From Candidatus Poribacteria bacterium (lineage in GTDB: Bacteria; Poribacteria; WGA-4E; WGA-3G), in contig JAGFCA010000027.1 of assembly GCA_022394755.1 (NCBI GenBank), positions 1 to 41,292 on the forward strand: a stretch of 41,292 bases of DNA, in the 5' to 3' direction. This document shows positions 16,221 to 25,396 of this stretch, piece by piece; within the stretch, counting starts at the first letter, position 1; each line of letters starts with the position of its first letter. The translations under genes were made by a program, and so were the position numbers. Below the pieces are notes generated by a model. That model saw only the letters and a list, made by a program, of their open reading frames with translations. It was not told the DNA's origin and ran no database searches.

Positions 16221-17606
16221 ATGAACACTGTACACGGTTTTTCGCCTAAATCAGCGTTATTAACTGAATCAGATACTGCATTATTTGTTGATTACTATCA
16301 ACTAACTATGGGGCAAGCGGATTATATCAACAAAAACAATGGGACTGTTACTGCCAATTACTATGTTCGTAAGATTCCACAAGGTGAATATCTCATTGCC
16401 GCAGGACTTGAACAAGTAATTCATTATGTTCTGAACTTACAATTTTCTGATGAGATTCTTCAATGGTTAATTGATTATGGGAATTTGAAAAATGATTACG
16501 TCCAATCATTAGAAAATTTTAAATTTGATGGATCAATTCATGCAGTGCCAGAGGGAACGGTTGTATTTCCGAATGAACCAATTATCAACGTTACAGGTTG
16601 TTCAAGAGATATTCAATTATTTGAAACATATCTGCTCTGTGTAATGAATTTCCAGACCTTGATTGCCACGAAAGCGTCTCGAATAGTTTATTCAGCCAAA
16701 GGTAAACCTGTCTACGATTTTGGCGCAAGACGTGCGCATGGTAGGGATGCAGGAATTTTAGCTGCACGTGCTTCTTATATCGGTGGGGTCAATGGAACAT
16801 CACTCGTTCAAGCAAGCAGATTTTTTGATATACCTTTTGTTGGAACAATGGCTCATAAGTTTGTTTTGGAACGAAAAACAGAGATTGAGGCATTTAGAGA
16901 TTATGCAGATGTTTTTCCTGATGATACAACCCTATTAATTGATACGTATAATACAATTGATGGTGCCAAATATGCTTGTATAGTAGCACATGAGATGGAA
17001 ACCAAGGGTGCCAAATTACGTGCTGTAAGATTAGATAGTGGGGATTTGTTATCTCTTAGTAGAAGTGTACGGAGTATTCTTGACAGCGACGGATTGAGTT
17101 ATGTCAAAATTATAGTAAGTCATGAATTGGATGAGTATCATATTCAAGAATTACTCAATCATGACGCTCCGATTGATGGTTTTGGGGTTGGAACACGGTT
17201 GGCAACAGGCGATATTTCCAACGGTGACCGTAACGGTGTTGCTGCGCTTGGTGGGGTATTTAAATTAGTTGAAAGGGAAGGACATCCAGTAGGAAAGTTA
17301 GCATTGGATGAACCTGAGAAAGCAACTCTACCGGGTAGAAAGCAAATATATAGACATATTGATAAGAAGGGTTTCTATTTAAAAGACTCTTTAGCATTAT
17401 GGAATGAGGAAGTTCCTGATGGGGAAACTCTCTTAATACCAATTGTAAAGGAAGGAGAATTGGTATATAATTTTCCACATCTGAACGATATTCAAGAAAG
17501 AACACATATAGAACTATCAAAACTTCATGATAAACATAAAGATTTGATTGATGCTGAGCCTTATGAGGTGGAATTATACTCCCAGTTATGGAATAAGATC
17601 ACCTAA
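16221..17606 (+). CDS. pncB: nicotinate phosphoribosyltransferase
   Basis: A 461-aa enzyme of NAD salvage that joins nicotinate to PRPP. It begins with the family pattern LFVDYYQLTMGQADY, then VRKIPQGEYLIAAGLEQV, FGARRAHGRDAG, GTMAHKFV (active-site loop histidine) and RLDSGDL. The C-terminal half holds GFGVGTRLATG, which binds the phosphate. Length is typical of the actinobacterial/firmicute-like form. The ATG at 16221 has no clear ribosome binding site; the recurrent ACTCACGTTA motif lies just before it. No other NAD gene is adjacent. Confidence 0.92.
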   Translation: MNTVHGFSPKSALLTESDTALFVDYYQLTMGQADYINKNNGTVTANYYVRKIPQGEYLIAAGLEQVIHYVLNLQFSDEILQWLIDYGNLKNDYVQSLENFKFDGSIHAVPEGTVVFPNEPIINVTGCSRDIQLFETYLLCVMNFQTLIATKASRIVYSAKGKPVYDFGARRAHGRDAGILAARASYIGGVNGTSLVQASRFFDIPFVGTMAHKFVLERKTEIEAFRDYADVFPDDTTLLIDTYNTIDGAKYACIVAHEMETKGAKLRAVRLDSGDLLSLSRSVRSILDSDGLSYVKIIVSHELDEYHIQELLNHDAPIDGFGVGTRLATGDISNGDRNGVAALGGVFKLVEREGHPVGKLALDEPEKATLPGRKQIYRHIDKKGFYLKDSLALWNEEVPDGETLLIPIVKEGELVYNFPHLNDIQERTHIELSKLHDKHKDLIDAEPYEVELYSQLWNKIT

Positions 17607-18196
17607 TGATTGAAAATTGTCGACATTTAGATTTATGAAGATAGGATATTGTCGTTGCTATAATTGATTTTGCTTATGCCCTATGATGTGCAAATGTACT
17701 TATATTCTGCCCCAATTAGGGCGATTACTGTTAGAATAATTCTATAGAGTAAGATTATTACAATAGCAGGTAGAGTGGCATAGATATTGCTATTAAATAT
17801 TGATTTTGACGAATGCCTAAGTGTTACAATCTATAATATCCTTGCGAAATAGTCGTATTGAAATGGTTGCTACAAAATTCGTTTATTACCACAGTCGACT
17901 ATTAAAGTTGTCTATATCATCAGTTTAACCTATAACCGTTGATTGAGTAATTTACCAGTATCTTGTTACAGTTCTTAATGGGTTTATTCATTGAACATAG
18001 CAAAGATATTATGTAATTGTATAGATTCAGTTTAATGAATTATCGTACGATTAGGATATTGTCTATCTGGCACTGTGATAGATCTCTAAACTTTTTGACG
18101 GTTATAGGTATTTTATAAAATTACACTATTTTGTGTTGACATTGGAATTGAGATCATAAGAATTAGTAATTGAAATTATATTTCTGGAGAAATATT
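17607..18196. other. 590-nt intergenic region with dispersed repeats
   Basis: No credible gene. It contains a 12-bp perfect inverted repeat (17928-17939 and 18098-18109, ACCTATAACCGT), a 12-bp direct repeat TAGGATATTGTC (17642-17653 and 18052-18063) and a perfect 10-bp palindrome ATCGTACGAT at 18042-18051. Possible promoters for the following gene are TTGACG at 18095 with TAAAAT 15 nt later, and TTGACA near 18137. The density of repeats suggests a decayed mobile element or a regulatory region. Confidence 0.4.
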
Positions 18197-19093
18197 ATGG
18201 ATAAACAAGAGGAATATCGTATAGCACCACCTGGATTCACTCTGGAACAGTGGGAAACATTCAATAAAGAAGGTATCATCTTTATTGAAAACGCAATTTC
18301 TGAAAATGATATCCAGATGTATAAGGATGCAATTGATAGAACTGCAGGGAACAATCCAAAATATAAACCTGGAGGATATATCCATCTTGAAAATATCGTG
18401 GAACGTGATCCAGTTTTTTCAAATCTAATTGATCATGATCGTCATGTAGGGTATGCTTACGACTTGTTTGGTGAACTCCTCAAATTACATCAAAGTCAGT
18501 TCTTTCTTCGACCACCCGGTGGAAAACAGTATAATCAATGGCATCCAGATGGAGCACGAGCACTTCCATACGGTGTATTCTCACCACAATTACCTTTACA
18601 AATCAAAATTGGATATTGGCTGACAGATTTACCAAATGAAAAAATGGGGAATCTTGTAGTTTTACCGGGTAGTCACCAACACCAGTATATGGATGGGTAC
18701 GACACACATGAAAGCGTACCTGGAGAAAAGATTGTATGTGTAAAAAAAGGTACAATGACTGTTATGCATTCAAGTATATGGCATCGGGTAGAGACAAACG
18801 AAAGTGAGGTCGTTAGGTATAATATCTTTGTTGCCTACTGTCCATCGTGGGTTACACCTGCTGATCGGTTTCATTCATCACCAGAATGGTTAGATACACT
18901 CAACCGTGAACAACGCATCATTATGCGAAGTTATAACCACGCTTACCATAATGCCAAACCACCTGCATCCGAATTTCCTCTTTTCTTAAACCGAGAATCA
19001 GGTACAGCAGAAGATCTTGGGACATACAATGAGCATGTCCAACTCCATAGACGAAAAAGACAGATAATGCCAGAGAGACTTTCCTCATTATAA
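18197..19093 (+). CDS. phytanoyl-CoA dioxygenase family protein (2)
   Basis: A 298-aa Fe(II)/2-oxoglutarate oxygenase from the ATG at 18197, which has TGGAGAAAT upstream; a TTG at 18170 is less likely. Iron ligands are H116-x-D118 (in NQWHPDGAR) and His196 (in SSIWHRVET), with Arg207 as the probable 2-oxoglutarate ligand. The core motif VVLPGSHQHQ is present. It differs clearly in sequence and length from the dioxygenase at 9216, so the two probably use different substrates. It is followed 13 nt later by an ABC permease gene, which may be co-transcribed. Confidence 0.82.
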   Translation: MDKQEEYRIAPPGFTLEQWETFNKEGIIFIENAISENDIQMYKDAIDRTAGNNPKYKPGGYIHLENIVERDPVFSNLIDHDRHVGYAYDLFGELLKLHQSQFFLRPPGGKQYNQWHPDGARALPYGVFSPQLPLQIKIGYWLTDLPNEKMGNLVVLPGSHQHQYMDGYDTHESVPGEKIVCVKKGTMTVMHSSIWHRVETNESEVVRYNIFVAYCPSWVTPADRFHSSPEWLDTLNREQRIIMRSYNHAYHNAKPPASEFPLFLNRESGTAEDLGTYNEHVQLHRRKRQIMPERLSSL

Positions 19094-19106
19094 AGAAGGA
19101 AGAATA

Positions 19107-20303
19107 ATGAATACACTATTCCTAAAAGATATGCGATACCGACGGACACGTGTGATACTTACGTCTGTAGGTATCACTGTGTTGGTTTCACTCATCCTTC
19201 TGTTAGGGGGTATCATGCACGGTATGCGTATTCAAGCACAACAGTATGTCAAATCAACAGGTGCAGACATCTGGATTTCTGCTGAAGGATCTGGCGGGGC
19301 ATTTATCGGATTTTCACTACTCATTGAAGAAAACATGGCACCATTGAATACTGCACCAGATTTAGAAACAGGGTCCGTATCTCCTTTGATTTTTGCACAA
19401 GCACGTCCTTTGATACGGGGGAAGTCTACAAAAGCAATTGTTGTTGGATATATGGCAGACAAACTTGGAGGTCCGACTGGGGTAGTAGAAGGAAAGATGT
19501 TCAAATCAAGTAAATTCAAGGACTATCGACCAGAGGATCCTGTGCCTGATGAAGTAATTGTTGATGAAAAGATGGGGGTTCAGATTGGGGAGCAAATTAC
19601 TATCGGTACAGACACTTTGAAAGTCGTTGGGAAAACAAAGAGTCTCATGTTTGTATTAGATACACCCCTACTTTTTATGGATGTTCGGGTCGCACAAAAA
19701 GTTCTTCTTGGGAACTATCCTCGTGTGAATATGATGATTGCGAAATCAAAACCAAGTACAATTCCTGGAAAGACCGATCAAGCTATTACAATTGCAGCAA
19801 ATTTAGATGCCTCAGATGCTATTGAAGCACGGACTGTAAAACAGACTCTTGATGATATTATCGGATACTATGTTGACGAACCGATGAAAGCGGTACAATT
19901 CCTACGAGTTATGTTGTGGTTAGCTTCCGGTCTATTGATAGGTATGATTACCTATGTTACAATGCTTGAGAAGACACAAGAAATCGGTGTCTTAAAAGCT
20001 ATAGGCGGTTCCAACCAATACGTAATGTCCCTACTGCTCAAACAGGTAGCTATTATATCAGTTATCGGAGTATCAATAGGATTCTGTCTATCCTATATAT
20101 TTGCTGCCGCTGCTCCGATATTTGTTGCAATAAACTTCACTGAGTCGATCATTGTTGCTGCTATAAGTATAATTGTTTGCTGTGGAAGCGGCTATCTTGC
20201 TGCTCGTAAGGCAATTGCTGTTGATCCAATGATTGCATTTCGTGGCGAAATTGATATGGGGTATACCCCTCAAGGTGAGACATTCGCACATTCGGATGCA
20301 TGA
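19107..20303 (+). CDS. ABC transporter permease (FtsX/MacB/DevC-like)
   Basis: A 398-aa inner-membrane permease. One helix near residues 17-38 (ILTSVGITVLVSLILLLGG) is followed by a large periplasmic domain of MacB_PCD type and then an FtsX domain with three helices (about 270-380), containing the conserved MLEKTQEIGVLKAIGGS coupling helix. Such permeases do mechanotransmission or lipid and lipoprotein handling rather than ordinary import. The ATPase gene starts 22 nt after the stop, and a barrel outer-membrane protein follows, so an envelope export or trafficking role is plausible. No periplasmic adaptor gene is adjacent. Confidence 0.85.
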   Translation: MNTLFLKDMRYRRTRVILTSVGITVLVSLILLLGGIMHGMRIQAQQYVKSTGADIWISAEGSGGAFIGFSLLIEENMAPLNTAPDLETGSVSPLIFAQARPLIRGKSTKAIVVGYMADKLGGPTGVVEGKMFKSSKFKDYRPEDPVPDEVIVDEKMGVQIGEQITIGTDTLKVVGKTKSLMFVLDTPLLFMDVRVAQKVLLGNYPRVNMMIAKSKPSTIPGKTDQAITIAANLDASDAIEARTVKQTLDDIIGYYVDEPMKAVQFLRVMLWLASGLLIGMITYVTMLEKTQEIGVLKAIGGSNQYVMSLLLKQVAIISVIGVSIGFCLSYIFAAAAPIFVAINFTESIIVAAISIIVCCGSGYLAARKAIAVDPMIAFRGEIDMGYTPQGETFAHSDA

Positions 20304-20325
20304 TGCATACTATAAGGAATTAATT

Positions 20326-21000
20326 ATGGCTACGATCATAGAAGGAATCGGATTAAATAAACAATTTGGTATAGGAGATGCCGCTGTAGCTGCTATTAAT
20401 TCTGTAGACATCCAAATAGAAGAGGGTGAATTAGTAATGATTATGGGAGACAGTGGGTGTGGTAAGACGACACTGATTAGTCTTCTTGGATGTATATTGA
20501 CACCAGATTCAGGAGAATTAAAGATTGATGAACAGGTGATTGACCCAGAAAATCAAGATTTGAGTGTAATCCGTCGCGAAAAAATTGGGTTTGTTTTTCA
20601 ATTATTTCACCTATTACCTTACCTAACAGCCCTTGAAAATGTCATGGTTGCTATGGATATAACAAAAACTAACACTTCCGAATCCGAAAAGCGAGCAAAA
20701 GAATTACTTACAAGGGTTGGATTGAGTGAACGGTTAGATCATCGACCTGCCCAATTGTCCGGTGGAGAAAAGCAACGTGTCTCTTTTGCGCGAGCCCTTG
20801 CTAACAGACCGAAAATAATATTCGCTGATGAGCCAACAGCTAATTTAGATAGTCGACAAAGCGATAACATGATGAACTTAATACAGGAAATACGACAGGA
20901 ACAAAATACCACCATAGCAATTGTAACACACCATGAAGGATTAAAAGAAAATGCGGATAGAGTTATACACATGAAAGATGGGAGGATTATCACATCTTAA
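20326..21000 (+). CDS. ABC transporter ATP-binding protein (LolD/MacB/DevA-like)
   Basis: A 224-aa ATPase from the ATG at 20326; an earlier GTG/ATG-type start at 20233 would run into the permease gene and is unlikely. Walker A is GDSGCGKTT, the Q-loop is FVFQLFHLLPYLTALENV, the signature is LSGGEKQRVSFARAL, Walker B is IIFADEPTANLD and the switch His is in IVTHHEG. This is the usual partner of FtsX-type permeases. It lies directly after its permease and before a predicted outer-membrane barrel. Confidence 0.9.
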   Translation: MATIIEGIGLNKQFGIGDAAVAAINSVDIQIEEGELVMIMGDSGCGKTTLISLLGCILTPDSGELKIDEQVIDPENQDLSVIRREKIGFVFQLFHLLPYLTALENVMVAMDITKTNTSESEKRAKELLTRVGLSERLDHRPAQLSGGEKQRVSFARALANRPKIIFADEPTANLDSRQSDNMMNLIQEIRQEQNTTIAIVTHHEGLKENADRVIHMKDGRIITS

Positions 21001-21065
21001 TTTTTTATAATAAATCTTCATTTTACTCTACAATAGTTGCCATTTCCATAATCTATACTATAGTT

Positions 21066-22403
21066 ATGAACCAGTCAATTTCTGCCCAGGACCGATTAAC
21101 GCCTTATGCTGAACAGAATTTCCTAACAAGTGGATACTATGGTGGTGGATTAACTTTTATTAATGGTGATGCTTATGTGCGACTCCAATTACAACCTGAT
21201 CTGCCATTAGGAAAAATAGGAATAGGGTTTGACTTTGTGCTTCTATATAACCCGTATGCTCAGAGTGGTGATGACCAATTCCTTGCTGAAGATGGGGAGA
21301 AGTGGGATAGTCCGAGCACATGGTTACGATTGATACGGTATATCAGTTACGCTGCCCCATACGATCCATTCTATTTTCGTTTAGGAGAATTCGATTATTT
21401 GACCATAGGTCATGGATCAATTATGTCGGGTTATTCAAACCATGATCGTCGTGGATTACACCTAAACATAAGACAACATGATAGCAAATTTGGGATTGAG
21501 TCAATGGTCAATGATCTTGGAAGTCCGACAATCTTTGGGGCGAGAGGCTTTTTTCGACCATTACAACGGGATGAAAACAACAATCTGCTAACTCGGTTTG
21601 AAGTGGGGAGTACATACATAACTGATATTGACCCAGATTCTACTGTAGAAAATGGAGAACCCCTTAACACAGTCGGGGTTGATGTTGGATTCCCAATATA
21701 TGAAACAAGTACATTTAGATTAGATCTATATAATGATATTGCTGTATTAAACCCTCCACCAAATCCCAATAATCTAAACATTGAACTTGCTGAAACCGAG
21801 TCGTCGGAAGTTGTCTCTGAAGACTCACCTATGGAAGAACGGGTGTCTACTTCAGATTTAGCATGGGGTAATGCAGTAGGTATCGGGTTTGCCCATACGA
21901 AAGCACTCTTTAAGTTTGAGTATCGTATTTTTAATGATGGATATATACCGAGTGTATTTGATTATACTTATGAATCTGGAATGCCTGTATTCTGGGGGTT
22001 GGGAACGGATATTGAAGCAAGACGAGGTTTTTTCACCCAACTCATTTGGCACCCACTAAAACAACTACATTTTTTAACTGCATTTGAGAATTATAATAAT
22101 AATACCTCAAAGATATACTTAGGTATTTCAGAATCTGGATTGATTCCTCGTCTCGGCCTTCGTGCATATTACACTAAAAGGAATATCGGATACGATAACG
22201 ACAACAATTTTTTACAAGATCTCTTTGATTTAGACGAGAAATCTGCCCTTAATCTTGAGATTCGCTATGCCATTTTCCCACCAGTTGAAACGATTGTTGT
22301 CAATGAATATCGGTTCAGACGTGTTGAAAATGATGATGGGGTTTCCGAGTTTGAACCTATCCATAAGACAACATTTATGGTTGGTGTCAGCACCGATTTT
22401 TAG
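21066..22403 (+). CDS. predicted outer-membrane beta-barrel protein
   Basis: A 445-aa protein from the first ATG. It shows many alternating amphipathic strands with aromatic ends (YYGGGLTFINGD, FYFRLGEFDYL, GLRAYYTKRN, LNLEIRYAIF) and ends in Phe (VGVSTDF), the usual barrel insertion signal. I do not recognise the family. The ATG at 21066 seems internal to the gene: in frame upstream, with no stop, lies a signal-peptide-like stretch (KSSFYSTIVAISIIYTIV, then NQSISAQ as a cleavage region). No ATG, GTG or TTG precedes it. An ATC at 20994, six or seven bases after GGGAGGAT, or an ATT at 21000, are candidate non-canonical starts. The link to the ABC pair upstream is by position only. Confidence 0.65.
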   Translation: MNQSISAQDRLTPYAEQNFLTSGYYGGGLTFINGDAYVRLQLQPDLPLGKIGIGFDFVLLYNPYAQSGDDQFLAEDGEKWDSPSTWLRLIRYISYAAPYDPFYFRLGEFDYLTIGHGSIMSGYSNHDRRGLHLNIRQHDSKFGIESMVNDLGSPTIFGARGFFRPLQRDENNNLLTRFEVGSTYITDIDPDSTVENGEPLNTVGVDVGFPIYETSTFRLDLYNDIAVLNPPPNPNNLNIELAETESSEVVSEDSPMEERVSTSDLAWGNAVGIGFAHTKALFKFEYRIFNDGYIPSVFDYTYESGMPVFWGLGTDIEARRGFFTQLIWHPLKQLHFLTAFENYNNNTSKIYLGISESGLIPRLGLRAYYTKRNIGYDNDNNFLQDLFDLDEKSALNLEIRYAIFPPVETIVVNEYRFRRVENDDGVSEFEPIHKTTFMVGVSTDF

Positions 22404-22492
22404 GCCGATATCATACAGACCATAGAGATATAACACTGATTTAAAGAAACTACAAATTAAATAAATAGTATCTCACTCCAATCTGGGTAAAT

Positions 22493-23260
22493 CTAAAAAA
22501 GTGTAAGGATCAATTCCAGCTTCATCATAAAGTTTACTGTAATATCCGTTGGGATATCCTCAGAAGTCATCGCACGTCTTTCACCGTGTCTTTCAATATT
22601 ATTGGATACAATACGCTGACAGGCTGGTGGATAACCACCAAGACGTCTCATATACTTGTTCGGATTACCATTTTCATCAGTAGTTTCACCCCAACGGACA
22701 TAGACGGTGTCTATGTAATTCGGGTATGCTAAACCATCCACCATTGTTATACCCCAGGTATCAATACCTTGATTCCAAAGCTTAATAGCGATGCGTGCCA
22801 TGAGTTCATGGTTTGCGTTACTTCCCTTAAAATGCCACTCAACAGGAAAAGGAAAGTCGATCGGTATTTCTGGGTAGGGACCGAACCCATAAGGTGATAC
22901 GGTATCTACTGTTTTTGTTGTATCGTCCTGTTTAACAGTATTTTCTTTTTCTGTCTGTAGGTATTTACCTGTCTTAGATTTCGGTTGTGGTGGTTCATCA
23001 GGATAGAATTCGACGGTGTTCTGCCCTTCTGCTTGTTTTCGAGCAATTTCCTCTGGGTCAGACATCTGATTTTCTTCGTCTATATCAGTATCTACTTTTC
23101 GCTCTATTTTATAAAGACGAGTGAGTTTGGAAGTATCGGCAGCCGCTTTTCTCTCCGCTGCTATATCATGTTGATACCATATATAACATGCAGATGAGAT
23201 AATCAGCAGTAGGCTTATACCTCCGATTATCCATTTCTTTGAAATGATGTTACATCTCAT
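22493..23260 (-). CDS. membrane-anchored protein of unknown function
   Basis: A 255-aa protein from the ATG at 23260, chosen because AGGTGG lies seven bases upstream; an ATG at 23299 gives 13 more residues. A short basic N-terminus (MRCNIISKK) is followed by a hydrophobic helix at about 11-28 (WIIGGISLLLIISSACYIW). The Cys in SSAC is not in a good lipobox. A charged, disordered linker with PDEPPQPKSKTGKY leads to a folded domain with proline-rich GPYPEIPIDFPFPVEW, then EWHFKG and YVRWGETTDENGN. I do not recognise it. It is convergent with the barrel gene; 89 nt separate the two stops. Confidence 0.6.
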   Translation of the reverse strand: MRCNIISKKWIIGGISLLLIISSACYIWYQHDIAAERKAAADTSKLTRLYKIERKVDTDIDEENQMSDPEEIARKQAEGQNTVEFYPDEPPQPKSKTGKYLQTEKENTVKQDDTTKTVDTVSPYGFGPYPEIPIDFPFPVEWHFKGSNANHELMARIAIKLWNQGIDTWGITMVDGLAYPNYIDTVYVRWGETTDENGNPNKYMRRLGGYPPACQRIVSNNIERHGERRAMTSEDIPTDITVNFMMKLELILTLF

Positions 23261-23683
23261 CTTATACCACCTGTAATTGTTATTCGATACTTCAGACATT
23301 AAACATTATAACGGTTTAAAGAATCTACCTATACCATGCCACGGTCATAGGTATCTGTTGTAGAAGTCAAGATAACTTGATCATCTAAACCAAGTATTAT
23401 CGCAATTGTCCCACAAAACAATTCATTATTAAGACATTATTACGATAATATTATAAATTGGTAATTTGCCTTAATGTGACTATTATACCAAGTTAAAAAA
23501 GCAAAGAAAAATGAAAATAAATTAAACTGATATTTCTTAGAATTGTGTTTAAGCTACATACAATAAGGACTAAGCCTTTATAGAGTCATGAAAATGCGTT
23601 TTTTAGATTATTCTTGACATTTATCGCATAGGATATCATCCTAAATAGTTAATCTCAACAAATACAACTTAGGAGTCTATCCC

Positions 23684-24667
23684 ATGCGTCAACATCTTAC
23701 CAAATCTGCTATGTATTTTCAAATGATTCTCTTTACACACTTTCGGAGAATAACAAACCAACAGACAGAAACATTGCTTTTACTTTCATTCGGTCATCTT
23801 TTTGGACTTTACAACCCGATTCAAATCGCAGAAGCATTGTCTATTCCCAAAGCGAACCTGTATCGCCATCTGAAAGGCTTCAGTGTTTATCAATGGAAAT
23901 CTCTATTAGTTCGTATTGGGTGTTCTATCGCCATCCAAGAGATACAGGAGACAGAATCCAAAAGTGCTTCTACAAAATCTCGTCGTTGTATCACAATCAG
24001 TGTAGACGATACCAATGTATCCAGATATGGTAAACTGCTGTCCTACTGCTACAACTGGTGGTCAAAAAAACATAATAGCACTATCCGAGGTCAAAATGTG
24101 TTAGGTATAACAATCAAGATTGGAAATATGATAATCCCTCTCAATATCCGCATTGTTGGTAAACAAGGCAGAGGCAACACAGATAAACCGAGTCTTTTTA
24201 ATGCCATGCTCAATGAAGTTTTGGATTTCTTTGATGCTCAAGGCATTGATCTAAGACAATATCCGATAACTTTTGATTCGTGGTATGGTAGTCAAAGACT
24301 TGTCCAAAACCTGTCTGAGATCGGATTTGATCGTATCCTCTTTCACGGAAAAAGCAACTATGTGATGGATATAAATAACGAGAACATAAAGCTCTCTCAA
24401 CATAAAAAACAGATAGATCTAAACCCACCACAATGGGGATGTAATAAGCCTCACTATCGTAACCAAGCTACAAGTCCAACATTCGGCAAACTGGTGATAC
24501 TGTTCTTTTTAGACGTGAGTAAGATCCAAACAATGTTGGTATTTGGTAAGTCCTTACGATCTTGTGAGATACTCAGGATTTGGTCTCAGCACCACAGTAT
24601 TGAACAATTTTGGAGACACCTAAAGACACTTCTAAAGTTATCAAAAATGAGCTTACAACCCGTTTAG
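23684..24667 (+). CDS. DDE transposase (IS4/IS701-like), main frame
   Basis: 327 aa from an ATG preceded by TTAGGAG. An N-terminal helix-turn-helix-like part (IAEALSIPKANLYRHLKGF) is followed by an RNase-H-fold catalytic core: the first Asp in SVDDTNVSRYGK, the second in PITFDSWYGS and the Glu in HSIEQFWRHLK. The frame stops at SLQPV, just short of the usual GAYATLGVKVLSYLL tail. That tail is present in the -1 frame (24646-24825). Either a programmed -1 frameshift makes the full protein, or this copy is broken. The catalytic residues are complete in this frame. Confidence 0.8.
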   Translation: MRQHLTKSAMYFQMILFTHFRRITNQQTETLLLLSFGHLFGLYNPIQIAEALSIPKANLYRHLKGFSVYQWKSLLVRIGCSIAIQEIQETESKSASTKSRRCITISVDDTNVSRYGKLLSYCYNWWSKKHNSTIRGQNVLGITIKIGNMIIPLNIRIVGKQGRGNTDKPSLFNAMLNEVLDFFDAQGIDLRQYPITFDSWYGSQRLVQNLSEIGFDRILFHGKSNYVMDINNENIKLSQHKKQIDLNPPQWGCNKPHYRNQATSPTFGKLVILFFLDVSKIQTMLVFGKSLRSCEILRIWSQHHSIEQFWRHLKTLLKLSKMSLQPV

Positions 24668-24825
24668 GAGCATATGCGACCTTAGGAGTCAAAGTATTAA
24701 GTTATCTCCTGTTGCAACATGTCAGTCAATCTGTAGGAAAAACATTACATCAAATACAGCTTGAATTATCAGAACAAAGATATATCCTATCTGATCTTAC
24801 CCAGCATTTTCATGAACAAGTATAA
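24646..24825 (+). other. C-terminal tail of the same transposase, in the -1 frame
   Basis: About 59 residues in the -1 frame relative to the main transposase, beginning with NELTTRLGAYATLGVK and ending LTQHFHEQV before TAA. The tail is typical of this transposase group and matches the tail of the inverted copy. The frames overlap around a TCAAAAATG stretch at 24641-24649 and a CAACCC at 24655. The same frame relation exists in copy 2. Confidence 0.65.
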
Positions 24826-24874
24826 GCTAAACACTGATAAACATTGAATGTTGAAGTATTTTGATCAATATCAG

Positions 24875-25396
24875 TTAGTTTAGATTTATCAGACACATCC
24901 TATAATTCAAAATTATGTGAGATATTTTCTATTACAGGTTTGATATAGAAATCTCTGTTGGTAAATAAAAAACGTTATCGTATAATATGTAAAATACATA
25001 TTTTGAAACATAGATTTATAATTATTGTGATATTATCATTATTTAGGCTTTTGTTAGGTTATACATATTTTCAATATATTATCATCCAGAATAATTACTA
25101 AGTTATCCTGTAAATTTCTCAAAACTCCAATCAACATTGCCTCTATATGTGAAGCACATTGAATAATAGGTTTATCAATATATTATATATTACATTCCTG
25201 TTTACTTGAGGCTTCAAAGGATATAGAGAATGGTTAGGAGGAAAAAATAAAATCACTTTGATAATACACAGTCCATTCAAACTTTCATTGATTGAGAATT
25301 GGAATATGAATGAACTTTTACATCTCGGTGTATATAACTAACAATCTTATTATTATTCTTGTTTCAATACTATTATTATGTTAAAATATCTTTAGT
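24875..25396. other. intergenic region between the insertion sequence and the GlcD-like gene
   Basis: About 520 nt of very AT-rich DNA with no credible gene. A short perfect 6-bp inverted repeat (ATAATT/AATTAT) lies near 24902-24916. The only functional signal I support is the promoter at 25359-25387. Confidence 0.4.
25359..25387 (+). promoter_or_regulatory. promoter placed for a leaderless glcD-like transcript
   Basis: TTGTTT at 25359-25364, a 17-nt spacer and TAAAAT at 25382-25387. A start of transcription seven bases after the -10 box would be near 25394, only three bases before the ATG at 25397. No ribosome binding site is present before that ATG, which fits a leaderless mRNA. Confidence 0.45.

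Larger units (their letters stand above)
23549..24874 (+). mobile_element. insertion sequence with IS4/IS701-like DDE transposase, copy 1
   Basis: Limits come from comparing this copy with the inverted one at 39823-41170: similarity starts at TTAAG and runs to AATATCAG, giving about 1.33 kb. Both ends of each copy diverge outside these points. No convincing terminal inverted repeat or target duplication was seen, so the limits are good to about 10 nt. Ahead of the transposase lies a 6-bp inverted repeat (23629-23643) that is shared by both copies; a small hairpin around 24840-24852 (AACAT/ATGTT) sits near the right end. Confidence 0.8.
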
